62,982 nucleotides of DNA, from contig JAFSMW010000158.1 of the NCBI GenBank assembly GCA_017447745.1, positions 1-62,982 on the forward strand. Reading direction: 5' to 3'. Below, piece by piece: positions 10,253 to 17,451 of this stretch (within the stretch, counting starts at the first letter, position 1; each line of letters begins with the position of its first letter). Source of the DNA: Thermoguttaceae bacterium (lineage in GTDB: Bacteria > Planctomycetota > Planctomycetia > Pirellulales > Thermoguttaceae). The notes beneath the pieces are model-generated. The model was not told where the DNA came from, ran no database searches, and saw only the letters and a list, made by a program, of their open reading frames with translations. The translations under genes and the position numbers were made by a program.

Positions 10253-10513
10253 TCAACCTTTTCCGCTCAATTCGCTGACCAGTTTGGCGAGAGATTCCGG
10301 AGAGTCGCTTTCGATAATCGCGTCAATCCGACTGGCGGGAACGTGAGCGTTTGCCATTGCTGCGCGAGCGCGCTCCCACAGCTTTTGACGCTTTTTTCCC
10401 TCGGACAGATACAGGTCTGCAACCAGTTCGCTAAGTTTTTGGAGGGAAATGGCGTCGAGGTTTTCGTAATAACGATGAATAACTTTCTGTTGATAAGCGG
10501 AATACTCAGGCAT
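10253..10513 (-). CDS. Small conserved hypothetical protein (86 aa)
   Basis: Mostly alpha-helical, charged 86-aa protein with no signal peptide or membrane segment. It begins with the tyrosine-rich SAYQQKVIHRYYENLD, followed by LSELVADLYLSEGKKRQKLW. I associate this pattern with an uncharacterised planctomycetal family, but I cannot give it a function. ATG start at 10513. It lies downstream of the SppA gene on the same strand and is separated from it by a heptamer-repeat element, so co-transcription is uncertain. Confidence 0.7.
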   Translation of the reverse strand: MPEYSAYQQKVIHRYYENLDAISLQKLSELVADLYLSEGKKRQKLWERARAAMANAHVPASRIDAIIESDSPESLAKLVSELSGKG

Positions 10514-10546
10514 GGGGTGAATATGCGTTAAAATACGTCTAAAATC

Positions 10547-10623
10547 TTAGTGGTTAGTGGTTAGTGGTTAGTGGTTAGTATGAGAGACGCTTGCGTCCTT
10601 ACCACTTACCACTTAACACTTAG
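10547..10623. repeat. Inverted heptamer-array element, copy 1
   Basis: Four perfect tandem TTAGTGG units (10547-10574) plus a degenerate fifth, a central hairpin GACGC-TT-GCGTC (10585-10596), then the complementary array built on TTACCAC (10599-10623). The whole can fold into one long hairpin. It sits between the stop of the SppA gene and the 86-aa gene. The same architecture recurs at 38559, 42650, 49816 and 53941. Confidence 0.88.
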
Positions 10624-10626
10624 CAA

Positions 10627-11694
10627 TCACATCTGCCACAGATAGTACGCTTTTGGCGAAGCGGCTTTATTGATAACCTTTTTGACATCCTCGACTACGC
10701 CGGGCTTTTCTCCCTGTTTTAGTGAGAAAAGATCTGAGAAGGAAGCTTCTTTACCATATTTGACAACCTGAGCGTCATCGGGGCTGATATGAACCTTCTT
10801 GCAAATCTGCTCGATTGCATCGTCAAGGAACCCGATTTTATCGACCAATCCCAACTCGAGAGCCTGATTGGCGGAATAAACCTGACCCGTTGCCAGATCG
10901 TCCAGTTCTTTTGGATTTTCAGCAAATCGAGGACGTCCTGCTTTAACAATATCCTTAAAGCGGATAAATGAATCATCGACCAAATCCTGAAAAATCTTTC
11001 GCTGTTCTTCATTCAAAGGACGAAGCGGAGATCCCATCGCCTTGTTTCGACCGCTTGTAATCGGGTCTTCAAAAACGCCCAGCTTTTTATTGAACAGTTC
11101 AGAGGCGTCGTAACGGGAAATAATAACGCCAATTGATCCTGTCCAACCGGTTGGTTCTATAAAGATGGAATCCTTTTCGTTGCCGACGCACATGGATACA
11201 TAATACCCGCCGCTGCAAGCCATGGAACCCATACTGACGACGATGGGCTTCTTCTTCCGGAGTTGATTGAGCCTGTTGAGAATGTAATCTGAACCGGTAA
11301 CCGTTCCGCCAGGGGAATCAACGCGTAAAATGACGCCCTTGACGTCGTCGTCTTTCATGGCTTTGTCGATGTAATCTTTGTAATCCTCTCCTTCGTCAAT
11401 CGTTCCGGTAATGATGATTATAGCGATTTTATCGGAACCGGTTTTGTCTCCGGAATAGAATTTCTCATGAATAGAATCGTTTGAATCGCTGACCAGGTCT
11501 GTGAAGACAGCCAGGTTGCATGTCAAAGAGAACATCAACATGATCGCCAGCATGATTATCATGACTATTGGCAAAATCGAGGACTTTGCGGGGACAAGAA
11601 TGTATCGGGCAGGCTCTGAATAGGCTGGCATTATCGGTACGTCAGGATGCATCTCCGCATTCATGGGAGCGGAGTTATAATTCATGTTGCTCAT
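10627..11694 (-). CDS. sppA: Signal peptide peptidase, S49 family (SppA type)
   Basis: A 355-aa membrane serine protease that degrades leftover signal peptides or other membrane-associated peptides. After a Met/Pro-rich cytoplasmic N terminus there is one transmembrane segment at about residues 41-65, and the S49 domain lies outside. The ClpP-like fold elements are clear: VILRVDSPGGTV, the nucleophile in MACSGGYY (Ser161) and the general-base lysine in SGRNKAMGSP (Lys218), a Ser/Lys dyad 57 residues apart as in single-domain SppA proteins. The length fits the short single-domain class rather than the 67-kDa E. coli type. Upstream it has two inverted copies of the GGAGTGCG palindrome. Confidence 0.9.
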   Translation of the reverse strand: MSNMNYNSAPMNAEMHPDVPIMPAYSEPARYILVPAKSSILPIVMIIMLAIMLMFSLTCNLAVFTDLVSDSNDSIHEKFYSGDKTGSDKIAIIIITGTIDEGEDYKDYIDKAMKDDDVKGVILRVDSPGGTVTGSDYILNRLNQLRKKKPIVVSMGSMACSGGYYVSMCVGNEKDSIFIEPTGWTGSIGVIISRYDASELFNKKLGVFEDPITSGRNKAMGSPLRPLNEEQRKIFQDLVDDSFIRFKDIVKAGRPRFAENPKELDDLATGQVYSANQALELGLVDKIGFLDDAIEQICKKVHISPDDAQVVKYGKEASFSDLFSLKQGEKPGVVEDVKKVINKAASPKAYYLWQM

Positions 11695-11732
11695 AGTATA
11701 TACTAACAGGGTTAATGGTTAGCGTTGCTTAT

Positions 11733-11759
11733 GGAGTGCGACGCCTTGGCATCGCTTTC
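11733..11759 (+). repeat. GGAGTGCG palindrome, copy A
   Basis: GGAGTGCGACGCC-TT-GGCATCGCTTTC, imperfect stem. It is a member of the family described at 11886, 46626, 46746, 59105 and 62825. The 524-nt gap 11695-12218 otherwise holds AT-rich sequence and no gene I can support. Confidence 0.75.
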
Positions 11760-11885
11760 ATTATCATAACAGCAACGAATGTCGAAAAAAGTAATTCGCG
11801 CCAAAAATGCAATGTAAATATTCAAATATTACAATGCGTAGTTTGCACGAAATACATTATAGGTAAATCTCAACGTTAATCGTGT

Positions 11886-11912
11886 AAAAGCGACGGCAAG
11901 CCGTCGCACTCC
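11886..11912 (-). repeat. GGAGTGCG palindrome, copy B
   Basis: Read on the minus strand it is GGAGTGCGACGGC-TT-GCCGTCGCTTTT, a perfect stem flanked by the same conserved ends as copy A, in opposite orientation. Confidence 0.8.
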
Positions 11913-12218
11913 AAAATCTGTCAACAAACAACATACAACAGGATATGCTGTTTTTCCTATTAATCCTATTTTAACTAAAAAAAGAAATTTGTAAATACTT
12001 TTACAATTAAATTGATAATAGAATTGTAAAAATTTTGGTTTTATGGTACAATAATATCGAAAATGCGGAATTCGCATTTCAGTTAAACGACTAACAAGAT
12101 AGTAATAGGAGCTATGGTTTTCCCATAGTTGTTTTAGAAACGAATGTTCCAGATTTATTGTTAGTTCCCGGTTTGTTATTCACGAAACTGACAATTTACA
12201 TTTAATCAGGAGTATCGA

Positions 12219-12968
12219 GTGTATATATCAGCAACAACGCAGTGTTTTCCGAATGCGTCGTTACACGAAGCTGTAGACGCTTTGGCTGAACAGGAGTTTG
12301 GCTATTTGGAAACGTTTATTTACGAACAGGGCGGTGTGATTAAACCTTCTGACGTTCTAAATCATTTTGACGAAGTTGCGGCGCAATTTCGTTCAATAAC
12401 CCGTATGACGCCGTCGATTTTGAGTATCGACATTCCGCCAGAGAGCGATTTTAAAGCGCATTTCAAAGCGTGCTGTAAACTTGCGAAAGTAAACAGGATC
12501 GTAACATTGGTATTGAGATCTTCTCCGTTGGGGTTTCCTTTCAACGAAGAGATTGAGCGTTTGGAATACGCCGTTGAAGAGGCGTTTACCGCCGGGTGCG
12601 TAGTAAGCGTTTTGACCGAAAGAGGACGTATATCAGAGGATTTGCAAACGACATTGGGCTTTTGCAATCGCACTCGCGGTTTGATGTGCGCTCTTGATCC
12701 GAGCTACTATCTTGGCGAGACGGTTCAGTCCAAACTTTTAGACGCTCTGATGCCGTTTGTAAACCATGTTCGGCTTCGGGATTCCAAACCGGACGTCTAC
12801 CAGACAAAAGTCGGGCAGGGGGACTTCGAGTTTGGAAAGTTGATTACTCAGCTGGAGAAAGTTGGATACAAGCGCGCCTTAAGCGTCGATATTGTTCCGC
12901 AAGAAGGGGCGGATCATCTTGTCGAATTGCGAAAGATGCGTATGCTGTTGGAAAGTCTGGTGTTATAA
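12219..12968 (+). CDS. Xylose isomerase-like TIM-barrel protein (sugar phosphate isomerase/epimerase family)
   Basis: A 249-aa cytoplasmic protein of the AP-endonuclease-2-like TIM-barrel superfamily. Visible markers are N-terminal YISATTQCFPN, the TERGR loop in mid-barrel and the C-terminal pattern HVRLRDSKPD with KVGQGDFEFG and ALSVDIVPQ, which resembles the metal-site strands of sugar isomerases and epimerases. The substrate cannot be read from the sequence. The start is GTG at 12219 with CAGGAG six bases upstream. It is followed by a hairpin-rich gap before rho, so it is probably monocistronic. Confidence 0.78.
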   Translation: MYISATTQCFPNASLHEAVDALAEQEFGYLETFIYEQGGVIKPSDVLNHFDEVAAQFRSITRMTPSILSIDIPPESDFKAHFKACCKLAKVNRIVTLVLRSSPLGFPFNEEIERLEYAVEEAFTAGCVVSVLTERGRISEDLQTTLGFCNRTRGLMCALDPSYYLGETVQSKLLDALMPFVNHVRLRDSKPDVYQTKVGQGDFEFGKLITQLEKVGYKRALSVDIVPQEGADHLVELRKMRMLLESLVL

Positions 12969-13020
12969 GGGACTTCTAATAAGGTTCATCTGAAACGATA
13001 ATAACAAAAAAAGAGTTTAG

Positions 13021-13063
13021 GTTAGCCTATCGGTGAAAAATCTGTATTTTACCGAGGGCTAAC
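13021..13063. terminator. Long two-step hairpin downstream of the TIM-barrel gene
   Basis: Outer arms GTTAGCC / GGCTAAC (13021-13027, 13057-13063) enclose a second inverted pair CGGT...ACCG. No T-tract follows, so it is either a factor-assisted terminator or a repeat. The gap 12969-13596 holds no ORF I support; besides this hairpin it has a repeat segment at 13146-13165 and the rho promoter. Confidence 0.5.
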
Positions 13064-13145
13064 TCGCCTTGACGCTTCCGTTCCCGGAACGCGTTGGCTT
13101 GTCGTCGTATAATTAATGTAAAGACGTTAACAAAGCAACCAAGGC

Positions 13146-13165
13146 GAGCGTAGTTACGCCGTTTG
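13146..13165. repeat. Copy of a GCGTAACTACG-containing repeat
   Basis: On the minus strand it reads GGCGTAACTACGCTCGCC. The core GCGTAACTACG is also present at 46867-46877 and 59074-59084, so this is a small dispersed element, usually beside other palindromes. Confidence 0.55.
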
Positions 13166-13272
13166 CTAAAGGCGAACAACCTCAAAAGACGACGCTGTTG
13201 TCTGGTTTGCCTAACGGCAAATGTTCTCACTGTTTGAGAGCGTCTTCGAGTGTATTGTATTTAGAATCCCCC

Positions 13273-13300
13273 TTGACAAATAATTTGAATTTATTATACT
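13273..13300 (+). promoter_or_regulatory. Promoter of rho with a long leader
   Basis: TTGACA at 13273-13278 and TATACT at 13295-13300, spacing 16. The start codon of rho is almost 300 nt further on. The leader contains ATGAGA/TCTCAT (13349-13368) and other small hairpins. A long leader is known for rho in other bacteria, where Rho represses its own transcription by early termination; that mechanism is only inferred here. Confidence 0.65.
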
Positions 13301-13596
13301 TCACGTAGAATTAAATGCTTGTCTGCTCCATCGGGCGAGCGTTGATAAATGAGAACTCTTATTCTCATGAAGTTCGAATTCCTGGAATTGTTATTTTTCT
13401 CTATTCTGTCCGCATACAATTATCTGGTCAGAACAGGAAAAGCTAAATTGTTCTTTCAGAAATTAATGGTGATTCCTTCAGGGTTAAAACAACCTTAATA
13501 AAAAAACTCTTAACCATTGATTACTGAAATCCTACAAGAGTTGCATTATTTCAATAGCCGTAATTCTATAGACGGCGCTACAACCTACACAAAATT

Positions 13597-14940
13597 ATGA
13601 GCATGAAGGAACAGAGAAGACCCTATGGACAAATGGGCGGTGGAGAACAACGTCATTATTCCAATGGGTACGTCAATCGCGGTCGTAATTCTTACAACAA
13701 CAATTACAACAATCGTCAAAATCAAAAACGCAATTATACGCCGCGCAATCAGAGCAGCAATCAGCCTATTGCCGCTCAGGATCCTTTTGAGGATCACGAC
13801 GATTACGAGCCAATTGAAGTCAGCGGCATTCTGGAAATGCACCCCAACGGGTACGGCTTTATTCGTAATCGGGAGGTAACGTACACCAGACGTTTAATCG
13901 ACCCCTTTGTTCCCGGTTCCATGATTGAAAAATACGGTCTGCGAGAAGGAATCGCTCTTTCCGCTTTGATTCAGCCAGGACGCCGCGATCAGGGTCCCAG
14001 AGTCAAGGAACTGCTTACCGTAGAAGGCGGAAACCCGGACGATTACATCAACGTCAAGCGTTTTGAAGATCTCACTCCGGTTACGCCGCACGAATGGTAT
14101 CAGCTGGAAACGGGCAAGGAACCCATCAGTACGCGAGTCATGGACTTGCTCACCCCGTTGGGAAAAGGTCAGCGCGCTCTGATTGTCGCTCCTCCGCGAA
14201 CGGGAAAAACCATTCTTCTCCAGCAGATCTCGCAGGCTATTGCTACCAATTACCCGGAAGTTCAGCTCTTTGTCCTTCTTATCGACGAACGTCCCGAAGA
14301 AGTTACCGACATGAAACGCGCCGTTATCAATGGCGAAGTCGTTGCCAGCTCTTTGGATCGCGACATTGAAAGTCACGTTCGTCTGTCGCAGCTGCTTATC
14401 GAACGAGCCAAGCGTTTGGCGGAAATGGGCAAGGACGTTTTCATCCTGTTGGACTCTATTACCCGTTTGGCGAGAGCGTTCAACAAGTGGGTCGGCAACA
14501 CCGGTAAAACGATGTCTGGCGGCGTTGACGTCAAGGCGATGGACATTCCGAAAAAGCTTTTTGCGACAGCGCGCAGCTTTGAAGAAGGCGGATCTCTGAC
14601 GATTGTCGGAACCGCTCTTATTGATACAGACAGCCGCATGGACGAACTGATCTTCCAGGAATTCAAAGGCACTGGAAACATGGAACTGGTTCTCGATCGT
14701 CGTCTGGCGGATCGCCGAATTTGGCCGGCTATCGACATTACGCAAAGCGGAACCCGCCGCGAAGAAATGCTTCTTCCTCCGGACTATCTGCATGCTGCGA
14801 CAATGTTACGCAGAACCCTTTCCGGCGCCAACCCGATCGACGCCATGGAACAGCTGACCATGAAACTTGGTCGAATGAACTCCAATCGCGATTTTGTCGA
14901 TTTGGTCGCTGGCGTTTCAGAAAGAAACTTCGACTTATAA
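13597..14940 (+). CDS. rho: Transcription termination factor Rho
   Basis: A 447-aa hexameric RNA-dependent ATPase and translocase that ends transcription. The RNA-binding cold-shock-like domain is at about residues 73-145 (GILEMHPNGYGFIR). The ATPase domain follows, with the P-loop APPRTGKT at residues 198-205, the Walker B region VFILLDSITR, the Q-loop GKTMSGGVD and the R-loop and arginine-finger region LADRRIWPAID. In place of the usual N-terminal SAP-like helical domain, residues 1-60 are a low-complexity Asn/Gln/Arg/Tyr/Gly-rich stretch. Such N-terminal insertions are known in Rho of several phyla and can add RNA binding or prion-like behaviour; which applies here is unknown. The RNase HII-like gene follows after 21 nt, so the two are likely co-transcribed. 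Confidence 0.97.
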   Translation: MSMKEQRRPYGQMGGGEQRHYSNGYVNRGRNSYNNNYNNRQNQKRNYTPRNQSSNQPIAAQDPFEDHDDYEPIEVSGILEMHPNGYGFIRNREVTYTRRLIDPFVPGSMIEKYGLREGIALSALIQPGRRDQGPRVKELLTVEGGNPDDYINVKRFEDLTPVTPHEWYQLETGKEPISTRVMDLLTPLGKGQRALIVAPPRTGKTILLQQISQAIATNYPEVQLFVLLIDERPEEVTDMKRAVINGEVVASSLDRDIESHVRLSQLLIERAKRLAEMGKDVFILLDSITRLARAFNKWVGNTGKTMSGGVDVKAMDIPKKLFATARSFEEGGSLTIVGTALIDTDSRMDELIFQEFKGTGNMELVLDRRLADRRIWPAIDITQSGTRREEMLLPPDYLHAATMLRRTLSGANPIDAMEQLTMKLGRMNSNRDFVDLVAGVSERNFDL

Positions 14941-14961
14941 ATTCTGCTTGAATTTGTAGCC

Positions 14962-16035
14962 ATGTATATACTGGGTACAGACGAAGCTGGATACGGTCCC
15001 AATTTAGGACCTCTGGTTATTTCCGTTTCCGTTTGGACTGCCGAGCGCGATCTGAGCGGAACGGAAATGTACGAACGTCTGCGCCCGGTCGTCTGTCAGG
15101 CAAGCAATAAAAGAACGCTCAAGTCTACTCCAGGTTCTTTCTTACTGGACGATTCCAAAAAGCTCTATCAGGGTCAAAAAACCGCTGGGTTAAAGCATTT
15201 GGAATACGCTCTGTTATCGTCTCTGCGATGTTTAGGACGAATTTCAAACAACGCTTCTTTTTCAGACCTGTTTAACGCTCTGACAGTATGTAACGAACAG
15301 ACGTATTCTCTCCCCTCGTGGGAAATTCCGGAACAAACTCCGCTTCCGATAGACGCTGATAAAACGTATCTGGACGAAACGACAATCGCGTTCACGCATA
15401 TTCAGGAAGAATCCGGAATTCATCTGACGGATTTGCGTTCGGACGTTGTCTTTCCTGCTCGATTTAACGTTCAATGCGACGCGCTGGGCAATAAATCGAC
15501 GCTGCTTTCCAAAACGACGCTCAATCTGCTAAAAATCGCTTTGAAAAACTGCCCCGGAGAAACCGTCGTATGGTGTGACAAACACGGCGGGCGGAATTTC
15601 TATGCGGATTTGCTCAACGATTATTTTAACGAATCGCCTGATAAAAGGAGCTCTGGAAACGGAAGCGAGAAAGATAGCGACGGTCAGCTTTCGCTCTTTG
15701 ACGATTGCGAGAAGCAGGACGAACAAGCGCGTCCGAATTTCGTTGAAATACTGGAGCAGTCGGAGAGTATCAGCTCTTACCGCTTTACGTGGCAGGGGTA
15801 CGTTCGGACAATTCACTTTCAGGCGAAAAGCGACTGCTCGCCGCCGGCGGCGATGGCGTCGATTGCGTGCAAGTATTTGCGGGAGCTGTTTATGAACCAG
15901 CTCAACGAATACTGGCAAAAGAAGGTTCCCGGCTTGGAACCGACCGCCGGCTATCCGGTTGACGCCAAACGCTTTTTAGAACAGATTCGCTCGGAAATTG
16001 ATTTCCCCATAGATCAGCTATGGCGAAAGAAGTAA
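14962..16035 (+). CDS. Divergent ribonuclease HII-like protein
   Basis: A 357-aa protein with an RNase H-like fold. The N terminus ILGTDEAGYGPNLGPLV matches the type 2 RNase H signature (DEAGRGPLAGP) and gives acidic residues D7 and E8. A third acidic candidate is D206 in VVWCDKHGG and a fourth D291 in AKSDCSPPAAMASIACKYLR, which mirrors the RNase HII segment containing the last aspartate and the helix after it. The protein is about 150 residues longer than bacterial RNase HII because of insertions near residues 60-165 and a charged, variable stretch near 215-265. It probably acts on RNA-DNA hybrids, but the divergence leaves the activity uncertain. It lies between rho and aroA on the same strand (43 nt to aroA). 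Confidence 0.8.
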   Translation: MYILGTDEAGYGPNLGPLVISVSVWTAERDLSGTEMYERLRPVVCQASNKRTLKSTPGSFLLDDSKKLYQGQKTAGLKHLEYALLSSLRCLGRISNNASFSDLFNALTVCNEQTYSLPSWEIPEQTPLPIDADKTYLDETTIAFTHIQEESGIHLTDLRSDVVFPARFNVQCDALGNKSTLLSKTTLNLLKIALKNCPGETVVWCDKHGGRNFYADLLNDYFNESPDKRSSGNGSEKDSDGQLSLFDDCEKQDEQARPNFVEILEQSESISSYRFTWQGYVRTIHFQAKSDCSPPAAMASIACKYLRELFMNQLNEYWQKKVPGLEPTAGYPVDAKRFLEQIRSEIDFPIDQLWRKK

Positions 16036-16078
16036 CGCTTTCGTTTTCAATTATCAAACCTTAACCAATTTTACGCTC

Positions 16079-17347
16079 ATGCTTATATTGCCGATTACCC
16101 ATCGTCTTGACTGCGCCGTAACCCCGCCGGGGTCAAAGAGTATTACCAACAGAGCGTTTGTAACAGCCGCGCTGGCTCAAGGAACGTCAACACTTACCGG
16201 GGTTCTGGCAAGCGACGACACCCAGTACATGCGGGAAGCCCTCAAGCTCATGGGCGTTGAAATCGAACACGATTTACAGGCGTGTACAGCTACAGTTCAC
16301 GGCTGTGGCGGATTCTTTCCTGCGTCGTCTGCGGAACTCTTTTTAGGCAACAGCGGGACGAGCATTCGATTTCTGACCGGGGCTGCGATTCATTCAGACG
16401 GTCAGTTTGTTTTGGACGGCGTAGAACGAATGCGTCAGCGCCCGATTGGCGATCTGGTCGACGCCTTGCGTCAGTGGGGCGTTCAAATCGAATACCTTCA
16501 AAACGAAACGTTTCCCCCGATTCGGGTTCACGGTTCCAAACGCGGCGGAAAAACAACGGTAGCGGGTAATATCTCCAGCCAGTATCTGTCGGCCCTGCTC
16601 ATGGCTGGCGCCGGACTGGAAAACAATGCTGAAATCGAGGTCGTCGGCGACCTCGTTTCTCGACCGTACGTCGATATGACGGCTGCGGTTATGAAGTCGT
16701 TTGGCGTAACAGTCGAGCAGCCGACAGAAAGCCGATTTGTCATTCCTGCCGGGCAGAAGTACCAGTCAACGACGTATGCGATTGAGCCGGACGCGTCGGC
16801 GGCGAGCTATTTTTTTGCTGCTGCGGCGATTGTCGGCGGACGGATTCGCGTTGACGGCTTGACCCATGCAGCGTTACAGGGCGACGTCCGCTTTGTCGAT
16901 TGCCTGGAAAAAATGGGCTGCAAAGTCTGGGAAGAAGACAACGCGACGTTCGTTCAAAACGACGGACAGCTTCACGGCGTTACCGTCGATATGCACCACA
17001 TTAGCGACACCGCCCAGACTCTGGCGGTTACCGCGCTGTTTGCCGATTCCCCCACGACGATTACCAACGTCGCCAACATGCGAGTAAAGGAAACAGACCG
17101 CATTGCCGCCGTCTGTACGGAACTGAGAAAATTCGGCGCTCAAGTCGAGGAATACCCGGACGGTCTGAAAGTCTATCCGCTCCCGGTTAGTCAGTACAAA
17201 CCCGCGTCTATTGAGACGTACAACGACCATCGAATGGCAATGAGCTTCTCTCTGGCAGGACTGCGAATTCCCGGCGTTGACATCCAGAATCCGGAATGTA
17301 CGTCCAAAACGTTCCCGAAATTTTTCGACGTTCTGGCGACGCTGTAA
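16079..17347 (+). CDS. aroA: 3-phosphoshikimate 1-carboxyvinyltransferase (EPSP synthase)
   Basis: A 422-aa enzyme that joins shikimate-3-phosphate and phosphoenolpyruvate, the sixth step of the shikimate pathway, in the cytosol. Signature segments are PPGSKSITNRA at the N terminus, the PEP-binding loop LGNSGTSIRFLTG, RMRQRPIGDLVDALRQ and, near the C terminus, the KETDRI and DHRMAMSFSLAG motifs. The first loop has Ser/Ser where many class I enzymes have Ala/Ala (GNAGTA); this position affects inhibitor binding in the family, so the enzyme is slightly unusual. Length is normal. ATG at 16079 directly follows the RNase HII-like gene, and a strong terminator comes after the stop. Confidence 0.96.
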   Translation: MLILPITHRLDCAVTPPGSKSITNRAFVTAALAQGTSTLTGVLASDDTQYMREALKLMGVEIEHDLQACTATVHGCGGFFPASSAELFLGNSGTSIRFLTGAAIHSDGQFVLDGVERMRQRPIGDLVDALRQWGVQIEYLQNETFPPIRVHGSKRGGKTTVAGNISSQYLSALLMAGAGLENNAEIEVVGDLVSRPYVDMTAAVMKSFGVTVEQPTESRFVIPAGQKYQSTTYAIEPDASAASYFFAAAAIVGGRIRVDGLTHAALQGDVRFVDCLEKMGCKVWEEDNATFVQNDGQLHGVTVDMHHISDTAQTLAVTALFADSPTTITNVANMRVKETDRIAAVCTELRKFGAQVEEYPDGLKVYPLPVSQYKPASIETYNDHRMAMSFSLAGLRIPGVDIQNPECTSKTFPKFFDVLATL

Positions 17348-17398
17348 CACTTAAATCGTCTAATCAATTAGAAGCGCCTATAAAGAATCGCTCAATAA

Positions 17399-17430
17399 AA
17401 AACGCGAAAGCCAAACAGCTTTCGCGTTTT
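17399..17430. terminator. Bidirectional terminator between aroA and the SUMF1-type gene
   Basis: Perfect 12-bp stem AAAACGCGAAAG / CTTTCGCGTTTT with an 8-nt loop; A- and T-runs on both sides allow it to serve both converging genes. Confidence 0.9.
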
Positions 17431-17451
17431 CGTATTTTGATAAACGCCCTA

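Noticed and set aside
10547..10623. CRISPR-like tandem repeat
   Set aside because: Units are 7 nt without spacers and the second half is the reverse complement.
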